Part shown: one piece after another, positions 12,536-24,600 of the stretch
Layout of the letters: each line of letters opens with the position of its first letter
Position numbering within the stretch: position 1 is the stretch's first letter
Assembly: GCA_038496445.1 (NCBI GenBank)
Contig: JALMLS010000571.1
Span: forward strand, 62,001-126,000
Direction: 5' to 3'
Source: Trichosphaerium sp. ATCC 40318
Lineage: Eukaryota; Discosea; Flabellinia; Trichosidae
Length of the DNA: 64,000 bases
Made by a program: the position numbers and the translations under genes
Notes under the pieces: generated by a model
The model's database searches: none
What the model was told of the DNA's origin: nothing
What the model saw: the letters and a program-made list of their open reading frames with translations, nothing else

Positions 12536-12801
12536 TTTAACAAAAAACCAGAAAAGTCTACATCTTGCTAAGTCCTTTCAAAAAAAAGCAAGTCAGTTTG
12601 TACAATAAAATAACAAAATAGTCAAATCAAACTTGTTTACGAGGTCTACAAAGCTGTTTTCATACTCAATGAATCTGCAACTCGGTTTAAGTCAATTTTT
12701 GCTTGAAACAATTGAGGTCCTTGGTTTTGGCTGGCAAATCACTGTAGGTCCTTATTTGTACTTATTGCGGTTTGTGAAACTCTTGATTGGTTGCAAGCAC
12801 C

Positions 12802-15800
12802 ATGAGGTTACTTGTTGTGGCAATTGTGTGCTTTATTGCTTTTGCAAGTGGACAAGTGATTAACCAGAGGGCCACAGCACAGAGTGCGTTGTTTAGATAT
12901 ACATGACGTCAAAAAACGAAACTAATTACGACAAAAGGATTGTGCCGTGGGCACAAGCGTTAGCAGACTACTTTACAGACGCAGCAAGCACCCTGAAAAC
13001 TCCCGAGATACAACAAGTACAATTCAATTTAACAATAAGCTTATCGCCTCGTATTAACCCTCCTTGAGCTCTACGATGAAGCTACTTACGCTGCTGAAGA
13101 CAGAAACCCAGAAGAACTCTCGGAGCGTCTAAAAGAGTTTATTGAAAACATTTTCAACAAGAAAACAGCTTCAGCTGAGGTACAGTTTCCAAAACTATTA
13201 TTTGGAGTTTCTGCGTACAAAAAATTTTTAAATACCTCTGTAGCGTATCGCAGAGCAAGTACGTACGTCATGGAGTGCATATCAAGCGAATCCAAGCAGT
13301 GTTGTAAAGTCCGATTGGTACGATTCTTCGGACGTCAACAAGCTCCCAACAAAATTGGCAGATGATACTAGGTTTCCAAACGTTGCTGGAGGTATCGATA
13401 ACAGCACCAGTGTAATTAAAGTACGTAAATTTTTTTTGTCAAAACAAAAAAAGTGGCGGTTAAAAAAAGCAACGTGACGCTCCCTTCTCTTGATAGCAAC
13501 AACGCATGAACACTTATTAATTTTTTTTGAAAGATTGCAAGTACTGTAACTTTGGGTGAAGTAGAAGACGCTATTCATTGGAGTGATTCGTTGAATGATA
13601 TATTCGTTGAGGTAACCGAAGGAATGCTTTTTTGTTTGGATTGTTGAAGGTTTTTTTAGAACTTGCAAAATGATGACAGTCTTAAATGGCAGTATTTTGG
13701 TTCTGTAGTTGGTAATGCATAGTAGATTATACATAAAACGCTCTTTTAATTAACGCTTATGTAGGACTACATAGAACCTATCCTGGAAAAGGTATTACTA
13801 TTTTATGAGTTTTATTTATTTATATTGTTTTAGAATGGTCTCATAAAGTTGTCAATCAAAATAAAGTCTATAACAATTATGACCCCAGATTTCGACCTTG
13901 GTACATATAATATAAACAAGTTATGATGTTTCTAATTAAGTTTTAGGTTTGTAGAAGCTTCATCTGGCGCTAAAAACGTTATCATTCTTTTGGATGTTTC
14001 TGGATCAATGACAATTAATGGAAGAATTGATTTTGCAAAACAAGCTGCAAACACTGTGATAGATACCCTCACTGAAAAAGATTTCTTCAATGTTATAGCT
14101 GTACGTAGGCCAAACTGGACGGAGGTTTGTTTACTGACAATCTGGTTTTTTTATAGTTCAGAGATCAAGCTTTCTTTGTGAGTTGTTTGAACACTTACCT
14201 CGTCAGAGGTTCTTCTAGTAACCGTGCTTTATTTAAAGAAGCTATTTCTGAATTGTACGTTTGCACGTGTTTATCAACCTCACTCCCTTTTGTTAACAAC
14301 TTGTCTTTTTGTTTAGAAGAGCTGAAGGTGGTACAAATTTCGAAGCTGGATTTCAAGAAGTCTTCAACTTATTGGACAGAACATTTGCCCAACACAATCC
14401 AGATGAAAATATCATTACTCACTCGGCTTGTTTAACTTCAATCCTCTTTTTAACTGACGGAAACTCAATTGAGTACGTGTATACATTAAATAACAAGGCT
14501 ACCCTCCGTGACAATCTTTTTTTTGTTTAGTCCTGAAGACCTCATCAAAGAGTATCAAGAAACGCATCCAAAAAATAATGTTAAGGTATTCTCATACACC
14601 ATGGGCAACAATATTGATAGAAGGATACCTCAAAAACTTGCATGTGATCTCAGTATTGGTACTTATAACCATATCCGTGAAGGTGGAGATTTGACGACAA
14701 TCATGGGCCTGTACGTCAAAATGGATTATTTTAAAAGGCTTACATAACATTGCAGATACTACACGTTCATGGCTGAAGGTGTTTCTGTATGGAGTGCACC
14801 TTACTTTGATGCATCAGGACTCGGTGTTATGGTAACACGTGCTATTCCTGTTTACGTAGGAAGAGAATTTATTGGTACCGTCGGTGTAGATATCACACTT
14901 AACGAGATTGATCAGGTAAATAAAAAACGTTTCACGAACTTTACACAAATTAATGGCTGACTTATTCCTTTTAGCAAACACGTAATTTCATGGAGAGTTA
15001 CTTTTCAGAATCGTCATATGCTTTTGTTATAACTGGCGAAGGAAAAACGGTAATCCATCCACGTACTAGGGCACTCAAAAAGTACGTGTTAAAAAATCCT
15101 TCCTTCTGCAATTCGGGTTGCTAATCAATTGTCTAGCCCCATCTTCCGTGATATAGCAGAGTTGGAGATGATAGATGGCGAGCCACAAGCGTTTTTGCAA
15201 GATGTTAGGCGTCCAATGTTATTCAAAAACACAGGAACTGTTGTTATTGATGGAGCACCACAGGTTATACCACGTGGTAACTCACTAGAATCAGGCTACC
15301 GCGTAAAATTTGTAAGTCAGAAAACCCTCATCATTTTTAGAGTCTTAACCTGGTTCAAATAGGTTCGTAAGACATACTCCTACCGTCCTGTGACTGGTAC
15401 AGATTTTGCTGTTTGTATTGTAGTACGTTACAATCCTGTAATATAGTCAATAGGCCGCGTTAGCTAACAAAAAACTCTTTTAGATTCCAGAGAATATCTC
15501 TTACAATTTAAACCCAAAGCAAGATTTTTCTTCTCAAGAACCTAAAATTGTTTATCACAGGTAACCACCGTACATTCAAGCACTTGATTAACAATAGTAA
15601 ATTAGATTGAGCTTCTACCAAACTGTTCCATTGACGCTATCACCATCTCACAAAGGTCAACCTATTCTCAATGTTCCCGGACGCACTGCTGTACAAGTAA
15701 GGCACTTTTGAAACAAAGTCAATGTTGGCATATGTTAATTGTTCTTGTAGGTGTCTCCTTTTGGATTCTGTAATCCTTCAGCATACCTTACAAAGGAAAA

Positions 15801-17627
15801 AGAATCAAATGAAGACATTGAACGTGTGCTAGAACAGTTAGGTAATACGACATTTGACCCACTACAAAAATGTCCACCACCTTCCTCAACGGATACCACT
15901 ACCATTAAAAGTCAAGTGAGTGGTACTGTCCAATGGACACAGGCCATAGATGAGCTATGGACAGCCGAACCTTTTAGAGACGATGTAGCATTCATGTACT
16001 TTGGCGCAGAAGACGGTGTATTCAGGCACTCACCTAGCTGTTTTTTCAACCAAGACTAACTGTCCGTTCATTTAGAATATATCCAGGAATACAAATCTTC
16101 AAAACATATGACCACACACGTCGTCCATGGTACTTGAGGTCGCTAGCATTTCCTTCACAAACAGCTGTATCAGTGCCTTACTTTGATGAGACAGCCAAAG
16201 ATACCGTACTACTAATCTTTAGCTATTGTACTTTTGTTAATTGGTTTCTTTTTAGGTGATTACTATCTCTAGATCTGTCTTCCAAGGCTGTAGAGCTTCG
16301 AACAATGGAAGTTCTCCATCATGTGTCCACACGCCTGAATCTGACAGGTACGGTTAAATACACTTTTTTTGAAAAATTAAAACTATAAATGTTAACCTAG
16401 TGTTTTAGTGTTGCAGGTGTTGCTGGTGCTGATGTGTACTATACATCTTTCTGGGAATATGTATATGGGCCTACAGGTGTATTAGGACTACCATTTGAAG
16501 ATGAATCAAAGTCTTGTACTAATCCAAGTACGTCGCACCTCATTTGCTGAACTGGCGCTTTTTAGTAAAACCAAAAAAAAGGGTAACAAACAAACATTGT
16601 CTTATTTGATTCTTAGATAACTTATGTTATGTCATTGACAACCATGGATACTTAATCGTTCATCCTGATTACAGCCCGTACGAGTTTTCTGATAGTATGA
16701 CCCTGACAAGTGCTAACACATTATGTTTTAGTGATAATTACACGAGCAAGTTCTTTGGAGAGAAAGAAACGCCTCTACTTCAGGAACTCATAAAACTTGG
16801 TGTTTTTTACCAAGATGACTCTGAAGATTTCTTCTCTGGTTGTGATATTGAATCAAGCACCAGTAAACGAGATTTCAATACTGTTTTCAATTCATTCTCA
16901 GATGGTGGAAATGAGGACACAACAAATCTTGAAAACTGCATCAAACAAATTAAGATTTACACACTTAATAGCACAGTACTACCTGAAGGGAAGGTTATTA
17001 CAAGTACGTTATACAGTAATACTTCACTACGAGATATTTATTTACTGTTATTCAATAGGTGCACTGAACACAAGGTGTCAGAGTGCATTTTTCACTATTA
17101 CGAATATTAAAGGAACCAATCTTTATCTTGTCACACTTCTCGACAATAAGAATTTAGTAGATGATACTAGTCAACAATGTGATGTTATATTACCTACTGT
17201 TACACGTAAGCAACAACACCTATTTTGCCAACACCTATCACAAATTTTATTTTTTGTCTAACTTTTTTTCCTCTTTTTTAGAGAAAGATTTGGCTCCTTG
17301 CGATCAAGACCCTACCAAGGAATTTCAGAGAATCTTACCAACGTGTAATCGTAGAGTAGACGTACCTTGTGCAAAGACGTGCCCTGGTACATCTGAGGAC
17401 GGATTCACGGTACGCTAAGCACCCTGTTTTGTGGCAAACGCTCATTTTTTGGTTTTTTTCAGGTTTGTTCTGGAAGAGGAGATTGTTTCAATGGAAGATG
17501 CCTTTGTGGTATTAACGAAGGTGTTGTAATGAATGGAACAGATTGTTCTCATGGATTTATGCCAAAGAGTAATTTATGGATCTTGATCTTAGGCGTACTT
17601 GCGGTGATAGCGAGCATTGTCTTGTAA
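12802..17627 (+). CDS. alpha2/delta-type VWA-Cache surface protein
   Basis: About 25 exons, ATG at 12802, TAA at 17625, near 1,150 residues. A signal peptide (MRLLVVAIVCFIAFASGQ) opens it. A VWA-N region (IVPWAQALADYF...) ends at NYDPRFRPWFVEA and is followed directly by a VWA domain with an intact MIDAS (LLDVSGSM, DxSxS), as in calcium-channel alpha2/delta subunits. Then a Cache domain (YYTFMAEGVSVWSAPYFDASG...GTVGVDITL), a second Cache-like block with TYDHTRRPWYLRS, a Cys-containing region, a small EGF-like unit (VCSGRGDCFNGRCLCG) and a C-terminal hydrophobic helix (NLWILILGVLAVIASIVL) with almost no cytoplasmic residues, compatible with a GPI or tail anchor. It may traffic or modulate a Cav-like channel, but no channel gene is in the window; a ligand-sensing role is the alternative. 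Confidence 0.9.
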
Positions 17628-17730
17628 GAACGAAAAAAATACGGAAAAAAAAAACAAAGCAAAAAAACACATGTTTTTTTTTTTTTGAATGATGTTGTGT
17701 AAATAAATAAAACCTGAAAACTTTTTCCTT

Positions 17731-20700
17731 TTATTCCTTGGATTGAGGTTCTTTATCGTCTTTTTCTTCCTCTTTCTCTTCTTTCTTTTCCTTCTTTTCC
17801 GCGCCTTCATCGTCAACGTTATCATTTTCGGTGTCTTCTGTCTTCGCAAACGGATCACAGCCGGACCACCCCTCGAAATCTCCCTCTTTTTCAGTACTTG
17901 CTGTATCTTTTTCAGCCTGCTTGGTGTTATCGCTGGCACCAAAACCCGACGAGCTGCCAAAACCACCTTGAGTATTACCAAAGCCAGTGCCTTGATTGTC
18001 GCCAACGCCGCCTTGACTATTACCGAAGCCGGCTGTATTATTACCAAATCCACCGCCTTGGTTATTACCAAATCCACCTGGATTGTTACCTGGATTAGTA
18101 CCAACTGCTCTTGTATTACCTAAGCCGCCTGTATTATTACCAAATCCACCGCCTTGATTATTACCGAAACCGCCTTGATTATTACCAAAGCCACCTTGAT
18201 TATTACCAAAACCGCCTTGATTATTACCGAAGCCACCTTGATTATTACCAAAGCCACCTTGATTACCGAAGCCACCACGATTGTTACCGAAGCCGCCTGT
18301 ATTGTTACCGAAGCCTCCTGTGTTATTACCGAAGCCGCCTGTATTATTACCGAATCCTCCTGTATTATTACCAAAGCCACCTTGATTATTATCTCCTGGA
18401 TTGTCTTCCCATGGAGCAGGATTGTTACCAAATCCACCACCTTGATTATTGCCAAAACCGCCTTGATTATTACCAAAGCCACCTTGGTTGTTACCGAATC
18501 CTCCTGTATTATTACCGAAGCCACCTGGATTACGCCAACGGACTTTGCGTTTCTCACTACCTTCTACATATGGTACAGCACTGTATTCATTCCATCTGAG
18601 TTCTAGCAATAATGTAAACAAAACAGAAAATAAAATGATAACTGGTTTTTTTGTAAAAACGATCTTGACAGACCTTCATGCGAAAAGTTTTGAAACAAGG
18701 GCATATTCACTATTGACTGAAAATAATCGACTGATACAAACGGACTCGGCTGCCTTATATATCCATCTTGCGGAGAGGGTTGCAATGATATCGCAGAAAT
18801 GGCATTCTGTGCTTGCTCACCATGCAATTCTTTAAAAAAAAAAGTGAATTTAGTCCATTGGTCAAAACAGTCGACGAGGAGTTAACTCAACAGAGTAGTC
18901 GAAAAAAAAAAAATCACACACTGATCTTTCTGTATGCTTGAAAGTCTTTCAGGTCAATCACATTTTTAGGTAAATTTTGTTTGTGTAAATTTTTTTGGTT
19001 TTCTTAAGTGAATAAACAGGTACCTTTAGCTCCTTTCAAATACGTAGATAGCTCATCTAATCCAAAATAATCAGCCTCACGTATCATAGAGTCGATGCCT
19101 ACAGCACTAGGTACATCCAAAAAACCGTCTCTGAGGTAATTCAATATGAACTCTACAGGTTACAAAATCAGAAAAAAAAAGGAACAGTACGAGACATACC
19201 AAATCGCTCTGGTGATCTATCAATAAACACACCATCGCCATCATCTTTAATTTCGTGTCTCCCAGAAAACATAGCACCAAGCATGGAGTATGGATATCTT
19301 GTGAGTGTCGACTTCGTCGTCTCAAACCTAGTCCGAGTTAAAAACAATCAAAAGTTGTTACATCAGATATAGTAGTTAACTCATACCTTCTGCCACCAAC
19401 GTTAAGTACAACACGTCCTCCCTTAGATTGTTGTTTGTAAACAGCCATTTTATGTTTCTCCAGTTTAAATAATTCTTTCTGGTGTTCAAGCTGTGCCTCG
19501 GCTAAAGAATGACGTCAAAACAACAATTGTTTTCAAGTTCTTACCTTTCTTCAATCTGTCATTTTTTTTTCCGAAATCTTGAATGATTTTGTCTTGTTTC
19601 TTTTCGTACTCAAGCTCCATGTTTTTTCTGTAAAGAAACTATAAGTTATCTGTAATGTACATACATTACAAAAATATATTGTGCCGTACCTGATGTCCCC
19701 AGCGATAACTATAAACTCATCTTTTATTTGACTTAGTCTGTCTTCAAACGCTCTTTTTGCCTTGATCAGAACAGCATCAACCAACTGTGCAGTAGTCTCA
19801 CAGGTGGCAGTAGACTTATTATTCGAGCTATTCCAGCTATTTGAATTACTTTGAAAGTCAACTGGTCCCCAAAAGCCTGCCCCTGTGCCAAATCCATTCG
19901 AAGTATTGCCAAACCCTGTGTTGTTACCAAAGGAATTTTCAGCTTTAGGAACACTTTCGTAAGCTCCGTCACCGTTGTACTGCGGTAGGGGGTGGCACTT
20001 GTAAATTTCTGTAGTCGAAGTCAAGCCGTCCTTCATCCATGCGAATACATGCTTATCTTTAGTTGAACCACTCTCTATTCTACGAACTTTACAGTCCTTC
20101 CCAACACCTGAGAGGATATTAATCAAACCTCCTTGTGGCAAATAGAAGACACCATGGACTCCAGGCTCCATTTGCCAAACACACCGTGGATTTACGGTTT
20201 TGGTGCTATTTACTAAATACAGAACGATATCCGATTTTGTAGCAGAAGAAGAAATAAGCAAGTGCTTGCTAAATAGAAATAAGATTAAAAACTGAACAAC
20301 TTTTTTTTTTTTTTGGCTTACTTTTCTGGGATGTATGTGAACAGACATGTAGGTTTCAGTTGGTCTGAATGAATGGAGAATGATGATGCGACGTTGGTAA
20401 GAATATTTACCAAAACTACGGTTATGTCGCGATCACCACTTGGATATGCAAGAAAGTATTCAGTAGCAGAAGGAAAACAAATCCACTTTGGCTTTTCTGT
20501 TACTGCTACACGTTTGTGTGTAGTGCGCAATTTCGATGCGCCATCTTCAAAAATTGCATACACTTCTACAGCGGAATCTAAAGATTGTGTTAGGAACTTT
20601 GGGTTCTTTAAACAACGGTAGCCTTAGAAAAGAAAAAAACTTTGCAATTTGTGCTTTGCGTACCTTCACGTGCAATAGCGATACTATCACTTCTATGATG

Positions 20701-21426
20701 CCAAGTAACTAGTTATATATGAGACTTAGTTAGAGGAAGTAATTCACGTACATGCTGCCACGTCAGAGAAGATAAGTTTTCCATCATCACCACGTAAAGG
20801 TTCATGACTCGTTAAGTTTCCTAATCCGACACGTGTCAAGAAACGTCGTGTTGAATATTTGTGTTCCTGCCGTACCTTTATTAGTAAGCACAGCAAACCT
20901 CATTTTAGATTTGGTATCCCACTCAAAGTGTTTGATCTCTTCTTCCTTTGGAAAAACTGTTTCGTAGAAAGGGGTTTGCTACGAAAAAAAGTGAGGTTTT
21001 AAGCCTGTGAAGAGTGCTCACGTACAACTGCTTTGATGTTTTTCAAGTCATATACCGAGACAACTCTAGAATGCACTAACGCAACTGCTACGTGTGTTGG
21101 AGATATATGTACGCTAAACGGCCCATCGTTGAACGGTTTAAACATATAATTGTGCGCATTGTTACCGTTTGTAATAAGAACTATGCCAGCGTTAATGACA
21201 CTTTATAAACATGACCAGTACCTTTGTTTTCATACAGTCGTACAACAAAATTTGAATATTTAGCAACTGACACCGTTTGATTCGCATACGTTGTTGCTAG
21301 TGGTACATCGACGCCTACTTCACACTGTGCAGACAGACTTGCAACTGGTTTTAAAACTCCACGCGCAAACCCTGGGCTAGGTACGCCGATCGGAACAACA
21401 ACGATTGCTTCAGGTGTTTCTGCCAT
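17731..21426 (-). CDS. propeller-like / coiled-coil / T1-BTB / FG-repeat protein
   Basis: About 18 exons join in frame from ATG 21426 to TAA 17731 (near 950 residues). Order: (1) an N-terminal all-beta region with WD-like repeats (FSVHISPTHVAVALVHSRVV, VTWHHRSDSIAIARED, WICFPSATEYFLAYPSG), reminiscent of the Nup159/Nup214 propeller; (2) a short FG patch; (3) a coiled coil (LSQIKDEF... KELFKLEKHKMAVYK); (4) a T1/KCTD-type BTB domain (RVVLNVGGRRFETTKSTL, SMLGAMFSGRHE, FILNYLRDG); (5) a segment ending FSHEELRWNEY, like the SLEELRxEDY block of Nup98; (6) about 30 GGFGNN repeats; (7) an acidic Lys/Glu tail. A cytoplasmic-face nucleoporin is one reading; a phase-separating BTB scaffold is another. 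One coding join uses a 21-base intron (19003-19023). Confidence 0.75.
17950..18540 (-). repeat. GGFGNN/Q hexapeptide repeat tract
   Basis: About 30 near-tandem 18-24 base units on the minus strand encoding GGFGNN with T, Q or QG spacers. Codon use varies between copies (GCC/CCA/TCC for Gly-Gly complements), so the repeat is old enough to have drifted at synonymous sites while the peptide is kept. Open frames on the plus strand across this tract (Tyr/Leu/Arg-rich, Ile/Thr-rich) are only antisense shadows. Confidence 0.9.
19003..19023 (-). other. 21-base intron in the FG/T1-BTB gene
   Basis: Minus-strand segment beginning GTACCTG and ending CACTTAAG. Reading through reaches TAA inside it; removing it opens an exon reading NLPKNVIDLKDFQAYRKI that then joins to the next exon in the same phase. 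No alternative single donor-acceptor pair keeps that exon. Confidence 0.5.
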
Positions 21427-21614
21427 GGTTGTATATATTGGGTAAAAAGAGTGAAAAAGAAGAACAGAAACTTCGTTACAAAATCTGTGCTTTCACGTAA
21501 AGTTACAATTCACTGCTTAAGTTTTGTCGTTGTGACAAATAAATGCCAGTCAAAGCCAATAAAAACGCTCTGTGCAGTGAGCCTTGTCTTTGAGTGGTAG
21601 CATAAATAGCTGCG

Positions 21615-24600
21615 ATGCTTCCATCGAGCGGAATGAACCAATCGGCATCGCCTGCGCGTAGGCGTCCATCCCCACGCAGGCGTGCTAACGACAACATGCC
21701 AGGAGCAGAAATTGAAGAGGCAAACGAATTTAGAAGGCTAAAATGCGAACTACGCACCTTTGTTGGGCTAGGCACGTTACCTTGGTGTCCAACCAATTAA
21801 TTTTAGTTTTTAGATAACCAGAAGTACACATCACCCAGCTACAGTCAAACACTCACCAGCGACAATGTGGCCAAAAGAACGGCTGTATACGTATCTGGAA
21901 ACGGTACAAAAAGAGCCTAATTGCATTATGTACAACTTAAACCACTGTAGGCGATCTATACGATGTAAACTATCGCTTGAAAAAGAAACGGGATCAAAAG
22001 CGAAGAGTAAAGCCAATGCCACTCCCAGATAAATATACAACGTACACAGAGTACGAAAACGCAATGCTAGAGTGGAAAGAAGAAACAGAGGCGGTTGTTG
22101 GTGACGTTAAAGTGCGTTAAACTAAAAAAAAAACAACTTTGTAATTTACCATCTACAAAGCTCCCCGACGTTATGGGGCGATTTTATTCCCGCCCACGTA
22201 TGCCTGGTATCACTGGGTTTGAAAATTTTGAGTGCGAGGACTCATTTGACGATGACGACACGATCCGCAAACAGTACAAACTTTAGTTGTTTTTAAAATA
22301 GACAACAAAAAATTTTGACATTTTTTTTTTTTCAACAGACCAAGCATGACACGAGGAAAATCAAGAATAAAGATGCTTGGGTACGAGATCTCAACATGCT
22401 CTTATAGTTTTGAACGTATTAACATAATCATTTTAGCAGTAAAGGAATACGACGAGCTGAGTCGCCATCTGTACGATTGCTGAGTTTTGGTTTTTTTTTT
22501 TGATCGTTATTCATTTTTGTTGTAGAGAGGCTCACCACCACCTTCGCCTTCTTCGGCATCTCTTCGCACTCTGCGCGGTGTTCCATCACAGCCTGATAGC
22601 TCTCGTAAGCTAGCCTCACCAACTGATCAACTCCGTGGTAGATCCACTTCAGATATCATTCCAGCTTCATTGCAATCAAAGCAAGTCCCTTCTATTCTTT
22701 TATTGTTAATTAATTTTTAGCCATTTCGAGTCTCCGAGATGGGAAGCAACGTTAGTACCTCCAGAGCCACAACCTTGCGATTTTGATACCTACAGAGGTA
22801 AGTCATTATATCGTTTGTCAGTAAAAGTGCTAAAAAAACTGTTTTTTAGAATATGAGGGTGCCTTCCGTCGTTGGACAATTGTATGCTCCAATTTGACTT
22901 TCCTTCCTCCGCATGCAACACAATTACATACGCTGCTGCCTATAAAATATACAAACACAAGCGATGTTTTCGACAAGGACATCTTCGAGTTGAGGAAGCA
23001 AGTCAGGTTTATCAAGTTTCCTTTCTTTGAAGCGACGATAGTTCATCACCCACCACTGTCAAAGATAAATCATGATTATGTTTCTAAAATACCAGACGTC
23101 AGCTTAAAAAAGGTACAAAAGAGAGTCAGAGAGAGCAAAACAAAACTGTGTTTCCTTTTTTGTTTTTTTTGTTTTAAGCTGAATTGCTCGCTTTAACACC
23201 AAGTTCTAGGCTAAGAGATTATGGAGATCTATGCCTGATGCTGATAGAAATAAAATAGTGGAATTGATAAATAAGTGGTACCGCATTGTAGGCAAAGATA
23301 AGTCCACAAGTGTGAAACCAATGTACAATTCTTCACGTTTTGATAATCTTTGTTGTTTACTTTCTTTTAAAAGATTGCATGGTACCTGGCCTATAAAGAC
23401 AGGTAATACACAAGAGACATTTCAAATGATGTCATTCAGTGGGCCTAAAAAAGAAGTTTCACACTTTCACAACAATGCCTTCCGTAAGTCTTAACTTTGA
23501 AAAAAAAATTGTTGACTTAACAATTGTTATGCAGGTCTTTTAGGAGCTGATATCGCATTACGTGACTGTAAAATGACTATAGACCGTCATGCTATGCAAT
23601 TTGATATTTGTGATTTTGACCTATACGATCTGAATTATGAGGTAATTTTCGTTACCTTGATTTGGTTTTTTTTTCATTTTTTTCTGTTAGAAATTGGTTA
23701 CAGATAAGTCCTATTTTATAAAGAAGCGTAGTTTGGTGAAAAAACTTCATTTCCAGCAAATGAATGATCCAATTAAGTCGTGGTATTACAACACAGAGAA
23801 CCCAAATGTACGTGATCATCCAGACAGCTACAAAATACAAATTGTGTTTAAACAAACATACCTTGCGCCTTACTGACGTTTTTTTCAATAGAAAGCCGCG
23901 ACCGTTCATCAAAAAGAGATAGCTACACTTCTCGCAGCTCCTAACTTCCTAAAAACGTTGAAGACATCATAAAAGTGCTTAAAGTTCCAATGAGATTTGA
24001 TAAGTTTTTGGTACGTTGCGCGCTTCAACACTTTCGGTTGTATAGCTGAACTCATTCTCTCTAAAATTAGGAATATATGGACACAGATACATACGATACT
24101 AGTTCTTCTGCGAGCCAGAAGATTGAAAACATTATCGTAGAGGGACTAAAGAAAGCTGGTGTAACAAGATTTTTAGAAGAGTTTTCGAACACCAAAAATA
24201 GACTTTATCATGCCAAAGCTTCACACTTTTTGCACGCATTACTTTCCAGTAACACCAAGTGGTTAATGAGACTTATTGCAGCCGAAGGTAAGTTTGACAG
24301 ACTCAATATGGATCGTCCCTCATTGCTCTTATCATTTTTTGTTTTCAATCAATTAATAATTCTTTTTTTAGACGTCAAAAGCATATCTCTTGCTGCGTAT
24401 GGCATCGCTTTTAGCGATGATGAACCAAGAGATTTATTTCCATTTAGAGAAGATATTTATTATTTGTTAAAGCAGGTACACGTGTGTCTTTAGTTTTTAC
24501 CGTTAGTTGAATGAAAGATTTCTTTTTATTTTTTTTGATATTATTAACTTGGTGTATTTAGTTCGTTGGAGCCCCTATCCTCCCTATTGTTAGAACATTC

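Noticed and set aside
17950-18540. CRISPR-like or satellite array
   Set aside because: The repeat is in-frame with a coding exon, units vary at synonymous sites and there are no spacers.
17743-18606. Long Tyr/Leu/Arg-rich and Ile/Thr-rich open frames on the plus strand
   Set aside because: They are the antisense readings of the GGFGNN repeat tract and have no independent coding signal.
23814-23965. Apparent frameshift at an A-run (23951-23955) in the large unknown gene
   Set aside because: A phase-1 donor at 23814 with an acceptor at about 23963 (GTTGAAG), preceded by a CTAAC branch-like sequence, restores the frame without any mutation, so splicing ambiguity is the simpler explanation.
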